A model generated the notes under the pieces. It worked only from the letters and a program-made list of their open reading frames with translations. It had not been told where the DNA came from and made no database searches. The translations under genes were made by a program, and so were the position numbers. From contig NZ_JAGTUT010000005.1 of assembly GCF_025685605.1 (NCBI RefSeq), positions 1 through 64,000 on the forward strand: a DNA stretch of 64,000 nucleotides, read 5' to 3'. Origin of the DNA: Granulicella arctica. Lineage in GTDB: Bacteria; Acidobacteriota; Terriglobia; Terriglobales; Acidobacteriaceae. Shown one piece after another: positions 16,941 to 25,951 of the stretch (the stretch's first letter is position 1; each line of letters begins with the position of its first letter).

Positions 16941-18307
16941 ATGGGTTGGCTACAGATGAGCAAGCAGGAGTTACGACGGGTTGAGGTCTTGACCGAAGTA
17001 CTGGCAGGCAGTCGCACGACGGAGTCGGCGGCTGGCGTCCTGAGCGTGAGTTTGAGACAGGTGCAGCGGCTGGTGGCGAGATACCGTGACGGCGGTGGCG
17101 GAGCCCTGATCCACAAGAGCCGCGGGCGGCCGGCGAGCAACAAGTTGGCCTCAGGAGTTCGTGAGCTGGTCCTGGAACTTGTCCGGCAGAACTACCGTGA
17201 CTTCGGGCCGACGCTCGCGGTGGAGGTTCTGCTAGAGCGCCACGGCATCGAGGTGTCACGCGAGACCTTGCGCAAGTGGATGGTCGAGGCCGGCGTGTGG
17301 CTGTCGCGCAAGCAGCGCAAGAGCTTTCACCAACCAAGGTTGCGGCGGGAGAGCCTGGGCGAACTGATCCAGATCGACGGCAGTCAGCATCGCTGGTTCG
17401 AACAGCGTGGTGAGCCCTGCACACTGCTTGTCTTCATCGATGACGCCACCAGCAGGCTCATGCAGCTGCGCTTCGTTCCAAGTGAGAACACGGGATCTTA
17501 TTTCGAAGCACTGCAAGGATATCTTGCCACCCACGGATGCCCGGTGGCTTTTTACTCGGACAAGCATTCCGTGTTTCGGATCAACCGCGATGCACAAGGT
17601 GGTTCCGGCATGACGCAGTTCGGCCGTGCGCTGGCCGAGTTGAACATCGAGATCATCTGCGCCAACTCCAGCCAGGCCAAGGGCCGCGTGGAACGAGCCA
17701 ACCGCACGCTGCAGGATCGCCTGGTGAAAGAGTTGCGGCTTGAGAACGTCTGCGATATGGACACAGGCAACGCGTTTCTGCCCGGCTTCCTGAAGCGCTT
17801 CAACGAACGGTTCGCGCTGCATGCCATGAAGCCTGAAAACCTGCATCGGCCTCTCCACGTCAAGGCGGATCGGCTCAACGACATCCTGTGCCACCGCGAA
17901 CAACGCTACGTGGGCGCACAACTGACGATGTCCTATGACCGCAAGCAGATCATCCTCGAACGGAACGAGCTGTCAGAAAGTCTTGCTGGCAAGTACGTCG
18001 ACCTCTACGAGTTCCCGGACGGCACGCTTGAGGTCCGATCAAAGGGTCATTCGCTTCCTATCGTCTTTTCAGTAAAGACCAACGAGTAAGCCACACCGCG
18101 GTCGTCGAGAACAAGCGGCTCAGCCACGCTCTTAGGATCATCAAGGCACAGCAGGACGTAAAGCGCGAGCCGAAGGTGCAGACCAACAGCGAGAAGATCG
18201 GCTATAAGAAGAACCCTCGTCAACTCTATGGGTCGAACTACAAACCGAAACACGCCGCGGCACCCGCGGTGGAAATGACGGCCCGATGGAAAGAGAGGAA
18301 AACATAA
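16941..18307 (+). pseudogene. ISNCY-family transposase with a one-base deletion near its 3' end
   Basis: The 382-residue frame (stop at 18087-18089) keeps the helix-turn-helix and full DDE core (LIQIDGSQHRWFEQRG, LLVFIDDATSRLM, SSQAKGRVERANR). Compared with copy 1, one base is missing near 18057 (CTTCCTATCG here, CTTCCCTATCG there). The original C-terminal tail of about 80 residues continues in the next frame to a TAA at 18305-18307. The catalytic core is intact, so activity cannot be excluded, and programmed frameshifting is an alternative, but the absence of a run of slippery bases makes simple decay more likely. Confidence 0.8.
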
Positions 18308-18366
18308 AGCCGTTTCCCTCTCTTCCCACAGTCCTTGGAAATCGCAAGTGCAGCGATTCCCACATT
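18286..18366 (+). repeat. Two-hairpin repeat element, copy C
   Basis: Overlaps the end of the frameshifted transposase. The distal stem pairs ATCGC with GCGAT, a compensatory difference from copy B (ATCGA/TCGAT). Confidence 0.75.
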
Positions 18367-18466
18367 ACGCATCGCACGACGACTACGACGCTTTATGATG
18401 ACAGAACCGCTTTGCAGAAACAGCGACAGTATCGCTTTGCACCAACACGAGTCGCAGCGGCTCGTT

Positions 18467-18810
18467 AGAAATGTCATGGTCTGGCCCGTAGAACGGTCAG
18501 GGGCCATGGATTGGTTGGGTATCGATGAGTGGACGAGATACAACGGATCGAAATGTTGAGCGACGTCCGGGCTGGACGGCGTACCGTGCCTGCGCAGAAG
18601 TTGCACGTGTTGTCAGCGAGCGCCAGACATACCGATTATTTGCCATGTATGAGATGGATGGCGGCGCCCTGATCCGCAAGGCGCGGGGCCGGACGTCGAG
18701 CCGAAACAGGATGTAGGGATACGCAAGTAGGCGGTCTGGCTAGGCATGACCAGGGTTCGCGGACTTCGGACGACGCTAGAGATGGAGCATCGCTGGACAA
18801 TTAGCAGCTC
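18467..18810 (+). pseudogene. Decayed left half of a third ISNCY-type element
   Basis: Starting with GAAATGTCATGGTCTGGCCC the DNA follows the left end and first part of the transposase of copy 1 (ERQTYRLFAMYEMDGGALIR in one frame), with deletions, stop codons and growing divergence; similarity fades near 18810. No open frame survives. It marks an older insertion at the same place. The rest of the stretch to 18910 shows nothing recognisable. Confidence 0.75.
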
Positions 18811-18909
18811 CTTACAAATTGTCTCGTTGCGTGTAAACGCGGGATTGAGCTTACAGCCAATGACAGAGCTGACAGTAGCGAGAAAGGAGAGCGTGAGGTC
18901 GAGTCACTA

Positions 18910-19884
18910 TCAGAACTCAACGACCACCTTACCTCTGCTACCGCGCGCGACCAGATCATAAGCGTCAGCAATCTGACTCACTCCAAATTGTTCTATGGCA
19001 AGCAAAGGCTTCAACTGGCCACGGTCCGCGAGAAGTGTTATTTGGCGAAGGATCTCCCCGTGATGTTCATGCCCTACCCCACTCAGCAAGGGAAGCAGGG
19101 TAAAGACACCGGAGTATGTGCCGGCGCGGAACGACAATGGTGCGAGAGCGTGCGCCCCCCATCCAAGACAGCTCACCACGCGGCCCGTGTAACGTTTGAC
19201 GGCTTCAAACGAAGCGTCCAGGACCGGTCCACCTAACGTGTCGTAGATGATGTCGAAACCTTCGCCTCCCGTATGTTCAATTACATAGTCCGCTGTCGGG
19301 GTAGATTTATCGATGGCCGTGACGCCGAGTTCCTGGACGATCGACCGTTTGTCGGCGGAAATCGTCGTGTAGACCTGCGCTCCCCGTGCCAATGCAATCT
19401 GCACGGCTGCATATCCAACGCCGCCGCCCCCTGCATGCACCAGGACCTTCTCACCGGCCTGGACATTCGCACGATCAACCAATCCCTCCCATGCAGTGAT
19501 CGTGGCTAACGGGAGGGCAGCCGATTGTCGCATAGTAAGCGCCGCTGGTTTGAGTGCCAGGAGTGCCGCATCCGCCAGGACAAACTCCGCGAGAGTCCCC
19601 TGTAACCCCCCGACTCCGCCAACCATTCCGAAAACTTCGTCCCCAATGTAGAATCCGCTTGTATCGGGTCCTATGGCAACCACAGTTCCAGCCATATCCA
19701 ACCCAGGCACTGCCGGAAGCGGTTGCTTCGCATGTGCCGCCTGCCCTGCGCGGATCTTAGTGTCCAAAGGATTCACTCCACTCGCAGAGACCTTCACCAC
19801 TACCTGGCCTGTGTTGGGTTGCGGTTCGGGAAGATCTACCGCGCGAAAAGGACCGCCTGCCGTGTCAACTCGATACGCTCTCAT
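18910..19884 (-). CDS. Zinc-type alcohol dehydrogenase-like NADPH:quinone oxidoreductase (MDR superfamily)
   Basis: 324 residues. N-terminal GroES-like domain (SGVNPLDTKIRAG, PGLDMAGTVVAIG) followed by a Rossmann domain with a glycine motif at HAGGGGVGYAAVQIA (about 150-165). The zinc-binding cysteines of true alcohol dehydrogenases are absent, so a quinone- or enone-reductase role using NADPH is more likely. It is the last gene of a minus-strand group with the DUF417 and small secreted protein genes and may take part in reactive-electrophile defence. Confidence 0.85.
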   Translation of the reverse strand: MRAYRVDTAGGPFRAVDLPEPQPNTGQVVVKVSASGVNPLDTKIRAGQAAHAKQPLPAVPGLDMAGTVVAIGPDTSGFYIGDEVFGMVGGVGGLQGTLAEFVLADAALLALKPAALTMRQSAALPLATITAWEGLVDRANVQAGEKVLVHAGGGGVGYAAVQIALARGAQVYTTISADKRSIVQELGVTAIDKSTPTADYVIEHTGGEGFDIIYDTLGGPVLDASFEAVKRYTGRVVSCLGWGAHALAPLSFRAGTYSGVFTLLPLLSGVGHEHHGEILRQITLLADRGQLKPLLAIEQFGVSQIADAYDLVARGSRGKVVVEF

Positions 19885-20312
19885 TATTTGCTTCCTTTGA
19901 AATTTCCAAGTCCAGTGTCAGCTGTGCACCAACGATAGGTTGTCTTTGGCTTAGCCCCCTCAGAGACTACGAAGCCGACATTCGAAAGTCGAATCAGCGA
20001 GAGCTTTTCAATATCTATCTGGCCCGCTGGGCTCGGTGTGCCGTCTCCGACAGCGGAACAAGAAGTGCTGATCTTAAAATGATTCCCCTTGTGGCCTAGC
20101 ACGCGGGACATGCAACGGCTTGAGTGCGGCCCGGAAAACCCGATGCCGTCCCAGGATCGCATAGCTGCAAACGGCGATGCTGTGCAACTGATCGATGCAT
20201 TCACGTAGGTTCCGTGCTTCAGATCGAGCCTGGCAATCTGCGCATGGATCAACCCGGGAACGTTTAGCCAGAGAGCGACGATAGCGATGCGAATCGTGAT
20301 GGAATATTTCAT
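19884..20312 (-). CDS. Small secreted cysteine-containing protein, unknown function
   Basis: 142 residues starting with a signal peptide (MKYSITIRIAIVALWLNVPG, cleaved near IHAQ). The mature part has four cysteines that could pair (SISCTAS, SSRCMSR, STSCSAV, YRWCTAD). Its ATG shares one base with the stop of the upstream DUF417 gene, so the two are translationally coupled, and its stop overlaps the start of the oxidoreductase by one base. The frame is open upstream, but that part is a shadow of DUF417. No family is recognised. Confidence 0.7.
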   Translation of the reverse strand: MKYSITIRIAIVALWLNVPGLIHAQIARLDLKHGTYVNASISCTASPFAAMRSWDGIGFSGPHSSRCMSRVLGHKGNHFKISTSCSAVGDGTPSPAGQIDIEKLSLIRLSNVGFVVSEGAKPKTTYRWCTADTGLGNFKGSK

Positions 20313-20905
20313 CAAATCTCCCCTATTTGTTTCAGGTACTTCTTCGCGGAATCTGCCATCGTGACAACAGCAGCGCCGAGCATGATGGAATCCTTGATGA
20401 TCAGCCGACCGACGCCGGAGAGGAAAGGAAATCCGTGGGTGTGGCTGCCCAGGGCAGGCACCCAGGCCTCGGGCGTGGTGACGAGAAAGGACAGAGTGGT
20501 GCAGGCCATCAAGACGAGCAAAGCGCTCCCGACAGCGGCGATTTGAGGGAACTTCCAGTGGCACGCGATAAGAAGACCGATCAGCACGATGACGCAGCCA
20601 AGAATGTTCGAGAAGGTATAGGTTCGGTTGCCGACCTGCCAGGCGTGGTGCTCTGCAACCACCTCACCTTCCTTGTTCATGTGTCCGTGATATTCCGGAG
20701 CGGGATGAGCATAGACAAAGCTCATGAGAGGGCTGTTTGCGATCAGGGGTACTATGCTGTCCGCTTCGTAGTCTGCGAACTTGAGTCCGCCGATCCAGAT
20801 CAAGACGACGATGAGACCTAGTCGAAGCATCGACATGCCGATGCGATCCAGCGAAGCGGCTTTGCTAAACAGCCTAAGAAGCGTCGCTGATGGTGCTGAT
20901 TTCAT
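20312..20905 (-). CDS. DUF417 (YkgB/RclC-type) membrane protein
   Basis: 197 residues from ATG 20905; the frame extends upstream without good start context. Four hydrophobic helices (about 26-44, 93-112, 119-140, 160-185) and the LGLIVVLIWIGGLKFADYEA block are typical of DUF417. The Escherichia coli member RclC belongs to the reactive-chlorine resistance operon. The neighbouring quinone-oxidoreductase gene would fit an oxidative or electrophile stress operon, but that is inference. A gap of about 200 bases upstream separates it from the kinase gene. Confidence 0.8.
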   Translation of the reverse strand: MKSAPSATLLRLFSKAASLDRIGMSMLRLGLIVVLIWIGGLKFADYEADSIVPLIANSPLMSFVYAHPAPEYHGHMNKEGEVVAEHHAWQVGNRTYTFSNILGCVIVLIGLLIACHWKFPQIAAVGSALLVLMACTTLSFLVTTPEAWVPALGSHTHGFPFLSGVGRLIIKDSIMLGAAVVTMADSAKKYLKQIGEI

Positions 20906-21107
20906 GGAAGGCCTCCGATGGATCACGTGGCGTCGCTGCTCTGCCGAAATAAACGCGGTGGAAGATACTTTCTCTGGGCTTACTCCACATCCACAAGGTA
21001 GACGATGGTGACCCATCTGCACCCCATCGAATTCGACGGAAATTGAGCTGTATTTTTCTTCAGGTGGACAAGCTTTCCCCACCTGGCGGCTGCCGCATCT
21101 CCTCTTC

Positions 21108-24098
21108 TCACCCAATCGTTTTCGTCAGAGATATTTCGGTCCCGCTGCCCGGTAGGCTGCGCACGGAGAGGACTCCGCCCAGACCTGCTGCCCGCTCCTT
21201 CATGCCTTCGATTCCGTAGTGACCGGAGACTCTTCCAGAAGAGGCATCCGCATCAAACCCGATGCCGTTGTCCCTGACCCTCAACTTGAAGACCTTGCCG
21301 TAGACAAGCTGAACTTCGAGGAGGCTTCCTCCTGAATGAGCGACAGAGTTCCGGATCGCTTCGTATCCGATGCGAAAGATCTCTTCGGTCACGTCAGCGC
21401 CAAGCTCCATCGGCACGCCGCTCGTCTCGAAGCGCAGCGTCATCGCGCTGCCTTCACAGCACTCCTCCGCAGCACTACGAAACTTTTCGACCAGGTCCCC
21501 AGCACTCGATTCCGTACGAAGCGCAGTAAGCGCGGCGCGGCCTTCGATAACGGCTCGCGAGAGCCAGTCATGAATCCTGGCTACGATGTTGCGCAACTGG
21601 GCTGAATCGTTGCCCCCCAGGAGCGCTTCCTCGGCAACCAGCTTCGTTCCTTGAATGGTCTGAAGGAGCGTGTCATGTAAATCGCGAGCGACGCGGGTGC
21701 GTTCCTCAAGGCGGGTTTCGTACTGAATCTGCAGGTGCTTTCGCAACTGCCTCACTCGCAGCCAGTACAAACCATAGAGCAGCAGTCCTGCTAGAAAAGC
21801 ACATACGACCATGAACCAGCGAGTCTGGAACCATGCAGGTGCGACCGTGAACGTGATGCTCGAGCCCACTTCATTCCAAAGACCGGAGTTATTACAGGCG
21901 AGCACAGTGAAGTGGTATGTACCTGGCTTAAGGTCGTTATAGAAAGCCTGACGGCGTGTTCCGACCGATTGCCAGTCTTTGTCATGGCCTTCCAGCTTGT
22001 AGCGGAACAGCACACGTTGAGGCAATGAAAGGCTCGTCGCCGTGTAGTCAACCTGGAGCTGGCGCGTGAGTGGCGGCAGTCGTGGAGAGCTGACCGCATC
22101 CATAGCCACGCCGTCCGCAAGCACACTTTCGATATGAACCTGAGGCACGACCGTGTTGATGGCGAGGTTTGCAGGATCGACCATCTGCAGTTCCGCGCCC
22201 GTCGCGAACCAGACCTTTCCATCCAAGGTAACGTCGGCGGCATGAATGGTCGGATAGTTTGCAAACCGGGCTCCATCAAGACCATCCAGCACACGCGGGG
22301 TGACAGACGTCCGGGTGCCGCTGCGCCAAGCCTGCCACTCCTGGCTAAAGACCTCCATGGTGCCGCAGGCGGAAGCCATCCATAAGTTGCCGCTTAGGTC
22401 GAACGTGAAAGAGAAGATGCTCTCGCAAGGAAGCCCAGCGGTCTTCCCTAGATACGAGACCTTTCCATCTCTGTAGACCATCAGGCCAAACGTCGATGAG
22501 CTCAGGATAGTGTCATCTCTTGCTGTGACCTGTCGAATGAAGCTATGAGGTTTGCCTGGTGGCTCAACCTCGATGAAATCAAGTGAAGTCCCACGGAGCC
22601 GGGCAAGCTTTCCACTCGCCAGACCGAACCATAGCGTGCCTTGATGATCCATGGTCATCGTATGAGCGGGCGGAAGTTCCGGCGACGTCACGACCCGCGT
22701 CGCGATACCTTTGCGGACCTTCCAAAGATCCGGGTTGAGACCCTGCAGCGCATAGATGTCTCCATCCCGGTCTTCCGCAAGTCCCTTTGTCTCCGTGTTA
22801 GGAGGGGCGTCTTTGGGGCGAGCGATGGTAAGCAGCTTTCCGCGATCGTAGCGATAAAGCTGATTCGCCGCGCTCATCCAGAAGGAGCCATCGGCGGCCT
22901 GAAACACCATTGGAACCTGGCCTTTTCCGCTGATCACTTTGTCCTGCTCGGCCGTTATGATCCCGTTGTTCTGCAGAATGCTCAGCCTGAAGCCATCGGC
23001 GACGAGTAAGCGTCCGCTTCTATCCGCCAGGACACTGTGTGAGATCTCAGAGGCCATGCCATCCGGTACGCCGAAGCTGGTCACAGGCAGGTCGCGAAAC
23101 CGATCGATGCCTTCGGTTGTGATGACCCACAGGTCACCTTCCTGATCTTCGAACAGGTCCATCACGTATGGGCCCGAAAGGCCGTCGGTGAGTTCATAGC
23201 GGTCCACGACGCCCTTGTAGACCCGAATGATTCCCGCCTGTGTGCCAAGCCACAAAGCGCCATGTGCATCGGCATGGATGACGTTCGCCAGAATGTCTTT
23301 CTCGCTGTTGAGGCCTTCTATCGGTCCGTAAGGATGCGGCTGTCCGTCAATGATCTCCTGAAGCCCGACCTCGGGACCGGTCTTGGTCATGCCGACCAGC
23401 ACATGACCATTGGGAGCGATTCCCATGGCACCGATGGCGGCATTATCAGCGTTATTCTTGAACGTTTCCGGCGCGTACACGGTTTGGGACTTGGGATTCC
23501 AGCGGGTGTAAGTCTGCGCACCACCCAACCAGACATTGCCTTCATGGTCACAGACGACCGTTGCGGCAAACGGCATCTGGACACCCTGTGCCGGCCCGAA
23601 ACACTGAAGCGCATCACCCTCCACTTTGCAGAGTGCACCGCCGCCGGGGTCAAGCATGTTGGCCCGAGCGACCCAGATGGCTCCGGCGTCGTCCTGGGCG
23701 ATACCTCTGATGCCAGCCCTGCTGCTGGTCAGATTGGTCAGCACGCCATCTTTCAGATGAGAGAGACCAAGCGAGGTGCCTATCCAAAGGCTTCCATCGC
23801 GGTCTGTAAGCAGCGAGAAGACACTATTAGACGCCAGCTTGGTTCCTTGAGCGTCAGTGAACTTCACAAAGCGCACTCCATCGAAGCGGAGGAGTGAAGA
23901 TGCGGAGCCGATCCAGAGATAACCATCCTTTGTCTGCGCAAAGGCTGTGGGCGGGCTGTCAAAGATTCCTTCGGATGTTCGCCATGCAGTGTGTGCGTAC
24001 TGATGAATCCGCTTCGTTGGATCCACCGACCATGCGGGGAGAGTCAGTAGGGCGGAGAGACAAAGCATCAGCATCACTCGAAACCACGACTTCGCCAT
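21108..24098 (-). CDS. Y_Y_Y / two-component propeller sensor histidine kinase
   Basis: 996 residues. Signal-anchor at about 5-24, then a periplasmic seven-to-fourteen-blade propeller with repeated DGYLWIGS / DGSLWIGTS / GALWLGTQAG patterns (about 50-650). A Y_Y_Y domain follows (YKLEGHDKDWQSVG, with LKPGTYHFTVLACNNSG), then a transmembrane helix (FMVVCAFLAGLLLYGLYWLR). The HisKA_3 domain carries RVARDLHDTLLQTIQG (the phospho-accepting His) and the HATPase ends in DNGIGFDAD and GHYGIEGMKERA. It senses an unknown periplasmic ligand and signals through a LuxR-type response regulator, most likely the one at 25185. ATG 24098 starts the signal anchor; an upstream frame extension is less likely. 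Confidence 0.88.
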   Translation of the reverse strand: MAKSWFRVMLMLCLSALLTLPAWSVDPTKRIHQYAHTAWRTSEGIFDSPPTAFAQTKDGYLWIGSASSLLRFDGVRFVKFTDAQGTKLASNSVFSLLTDRDGSLWIGTSLGLSHLKDGVLTNLTSSRAGIRGIAQDDAGAIWVARANMLDPGGGALCKVEGDALQCFGPAQGVQMPFAATVVCDHEGNVWLGGAQTYTRWNPKSQTVYAPETFKNNADNAAIGAMGIAPNGHVLVGMTKTGPEVGLQEIIDGQPHPYGPIEGLNSEKDILANVIHADAHGALWLGTQAGIIRVYKGVVDRYELTDGLSGPYVMDLFEDQEGDLWVITTEGIDRFRDLPVTSFGVPDGMASEISHSVLADRSGRLLVADGFRLSILQNNGIITAEQDKVISGKGQVPMVFQAADGSFWMSAANQLYRYDRGKLLTIARPKDAPPNTETKGLAEDRDGDIYALQGLNPDLWKVRKGIATRVVTSPELPPAHTMTMDHQGTLWFGLASGKLARLRGTSLDFIEVEPPGKPHSFIRQVTARDDTILSSSTFGLMVYRDGKVSYLGKTAGLPCESIFSFTFDLSGNLWMASACGTMEVFSQEWQAWRSGTRTSVTPRVLDGLDGARFANYPTIHAADVTLDGKVWFATGAELQMVDPANLAINTVVPQVHIESVLADGVAMDAVSSPRLPPLTRQLQVDYTATSLSLPQRVLFRYKLEGHDKDWQSVGTRRQAFYNDLKPGTYHFTVLACNNSGLWNEVGSSITFTVAPAWFQTRWFMVVCAFLAGLLLYGLYWLRVRQLRKHLQIQYETRLEERTRVARDLHDTLLQTIQGTKLVAEEALLGGNDSAQLRNIVARIHDWLSRAVIEGRAALTALRTESSAGDLVEKFRSAAEECCEGSAMTLRFETSGVPMELGADVTEEIFRIGYEAIRNSVAHSGGSLLEVQLVYGKVFKLRVRDNGIGFDADASSGRVSGHYGIEGMKERAAGLGGVLSVRSLPGSGTEISLTKTIG

Positions 24099-24260
24099 AC
24101 ACTGCTGCTCCTGTAGCCCGACCGGCCAAGATTCGCCGAAAACTCTTGCGTACACCTGTTGTACATGGACGGGCGTCTTCCCTGCGCTGTAGAAATCTAC
24201 AGCTGCCCTGCTGACACTTCCTAGGTTGTGACTTGCTTGAAAGGCCGCTAATGTCCAGGA

Positions 24261-24770
24261 GTGAATACGAAACTCGAAAACTCTTCAGAAACACTTCGTA
24301 CCCGATACGTACTTGGCGGCACCGTCATGGAGCAACATTTTTCAGGCTCCGATACGGGCTCTCTTTTCTCCTTGTTTGAGAACTGTGCTCCTGTGTCTTC
24401 CCGTACGCCAATCCACGTTCATGCCTATGATGACGAGACGTTTTATATGCTCGAGGGCGAAATGACGGCTGTCGTCAACGGGAAGAGAGTCATCTTACGT
24501 GCTGGCGACTCAATCCTTCTGCCACGAAACGTCCCTCATCAGCTGCTCAATGAAAGCTCGGAGCCGGCTCGCTATCTGCTGCTCTGTACGCCGAGTGGTT
24601 TCGAGGGCTTCCTTGCTTCCGGAGGGTTACTTCTCTCTCCCGGTTCGGAACCTCAGCCGACTTCGGGTGAAGACATAGAGCGGATGCGAGCTGCCGCTCC
24701 CAGATTTGGCATCACGCTTTTACGGGAGTGGCCTGAGGTCTCCGCTGAAGTGGGAACCGGTCCGGAGTGA
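24261..24770 (+). CDS. Cupin-domain protein
   Basis: 169 residues, GTG start at 24261. Single cupin fold: motif 1 PIHVHAYDDETFYMLEGEM (HxH...E with metal ligands) and motif 2 LPRNVPHQLLNES (His). Small cupins like this bind metal or small ligands and act as dioxygenases, isomerases or ligand-binding regulators; the exact reaction cannot be read from sequence. It is divergent from the sensor kinase and its stop overlaps the following small gene. Confidence 0.8.
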   Translation: MNTKLENSSETLRTRYVLGGTVMEQHFSGSDTGSLFSLFENCAPVSSRTPIHVHAYDDETFYMLEGEMTAVVNGKRVILRAGDSILLPRNVPHQLLNESSEPARYLLLCTPSGFEGFLASGGLLLSPGSEPQPTSGEDIERMRAAAPRFGITLLREWPEVSAEVGTGPE

Positions 24771-25069
24771 TGTCCATGTGTCGCCACTCTTTCATTCGCA
24801 CCCTGTGCATCCTCTCCGGCGTGCCCCTCGTTCTACTTCTCTACAAAAGGCACCTGGACCATATCTCTCGATCGATGAGCAAGGACCTCGACTGGCTTTT
24901 GAATCGACGCACGCTTGAAGCAAGACAACGTTGTGAGAAGCTTCTTTTGGGGATCGAGGGGTGCAGGGAGATCGCCGGCAAAGCGATTGCTACGCCCGCT
25001 CAGCCTGAACACCTTCAGCGCGCGTTGTATGAGATATCGGATGTTCTAGGGCGCGCACTGACATCTTGA
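24770..25069 (+). CDS. Hypothetical small protein downstream of the cupin gene
   Basis: 99 residues from ATG 24770, overlapping the cupin stop (GTGATG). A short hydrophobic segment (about residues 9-24) is followed by a charged helical region (ARQRCEKLLLGIEGCREIAG). Overlap with the cupin stop is the main evidence that it is real. No family recognised. Confidence 0.4.
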   Translation: MSMCRHSFIRTLCILSGVPLVLLLYKRHLDHISRSMSKDLDWLLNRRTLEARQRCEKLLLGIEGCREIAGKAIATPAQPEHLQRALYEISDVLGRALTS

Positions 25070-25184
25070 CCTGAGTTTTCTAACGTTCCCGATACCTTTA
25101 CTGAGTAGTCAAGGGCCGGTCGAACAAGTAGCATTTGCGTATTGCACCTGCGTCATCGCTGAGTATCGATCGTGGAAGGGCCTT

Positions 25185-25817
25185 ATGACACAACCATCGA
25201 CACCAATTCGGATACTCAGTATCGAGGACCATCCGGTCTTCCGGGAGGGTCTGAGTGCGATCATCGGCTCCCAAACGGACATGACCCTGGTTGCCCAGGC
25301 CGCGGATGCCGGAACCGGCTTATCGGAGTTCAGGCAGAGACGACCGGATGTCACCCTTCTGGATTTGCGTCTGCCGGATTCGGACGGACTTAGCCTTTTG
25401 GCGACCATGCGCGACATCAATCGGGACGCGCGGATTGTGGTGTTGACAACGTCAGAGAGCGATGCTGACATTCTTCGCGCTCTCAAGGCTGGTGCCGCAG
25501 CCTACATCCTCAAGAGCTCGCCACGGGATGAAATCCTGGGGACGATCCGCACGGTTCATAGCCGGGGTAAGAGTATTTCGCCCGCCATAGCTGCGCGTCT
25601 CGCCGATCAAGTGGTCGAGGAGCAACTGACAACGCGTGAGCTTGAAGTCCTCCGCCTCATTCGTGATGGTCATCGCAATAAACAGATTGCGGATGTGCTT
25701 TGTATCGCGGAGACGACGGTGAACTTCCATGTGAAGAATCTGGTGGATAAGCTCAGCGCCAACGATCGTACGCATGCAGTCACTCTCGCAGTGCGCCGCG
25801 GCCTGCTTTCGATGTGA
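25185..25817 (+). CDS. NarL/LuxR-family response regulator
   Basis: 210 residues. Receiver domain with acidic pair IEDHP, phospho-acceptor Asp in LLDLRLPDSDG (about D59), Thr in VLTTSE and Lys in YILKSS. C-terminal LuxR helix-turn-helix with LTTRELEVLRLIRDG and NKQIADVL-type motif (about 148-205). It probably receives phosphate from the propeller kinase encoded divergently nearby and regulates local operons. Separated from the next gene by about 130 bases. Confidence 0.9.
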   Translation: MTQPSTPIRILSIEDHPVFREGLSAIIGSQTDMTLVAQAADAGTGLSEFRQRRPDVTLLDLRLPDSDGLSLLATMRDINRDARIVVLTTSESDADILRALKAGAAAYILKSSPRDEILGTIRTVHSRGKSISPAIAARLADQVVEEQLTTRELEVLRLIRDGHRNKQIADVLCIAETTVNFHVKNLVDKLSANDRTHAVTLAVRRGLLSM

Positions 25818-25951
25818 TGGGTTCGTTCGCCGAGAGCCCGGAACTGTTGAATTCTCCAGTAAAAAGTCTATTGGTTTAGGGTGCGCCTATTAAGGAAGCT
25901 CTCCGTAGTCTCACGGTATGGAACCGTTGAGGTTTCGGAGGGAGTCAGCAC

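Larger units (their letters stand above)
16866..18440 (+). mobile_element. ISNCY-type insertion sequence, copy 2 (frameshifted)
   Basis: The left end starts GCAAAGCAATAATGTCGTAG with a second unit at 16890 (GCAAAGCCAAAATGTCGCTG). The right end, read inward, gives GCAAAGCGATACTGTCGCTG and GCAAAGCGGTTCTGTCATC, so both ends hold two matching subterminal repeats. The transposase within is frameshifted near 18057. Confidence 0.75.

Noticed and set aside
19884..20564. Longer start for the small secreted protein
   Set aside because: The extra N-terminus is antiparallel-free shadow of DUF417 in another frame; the signal peptide begins at 20312.
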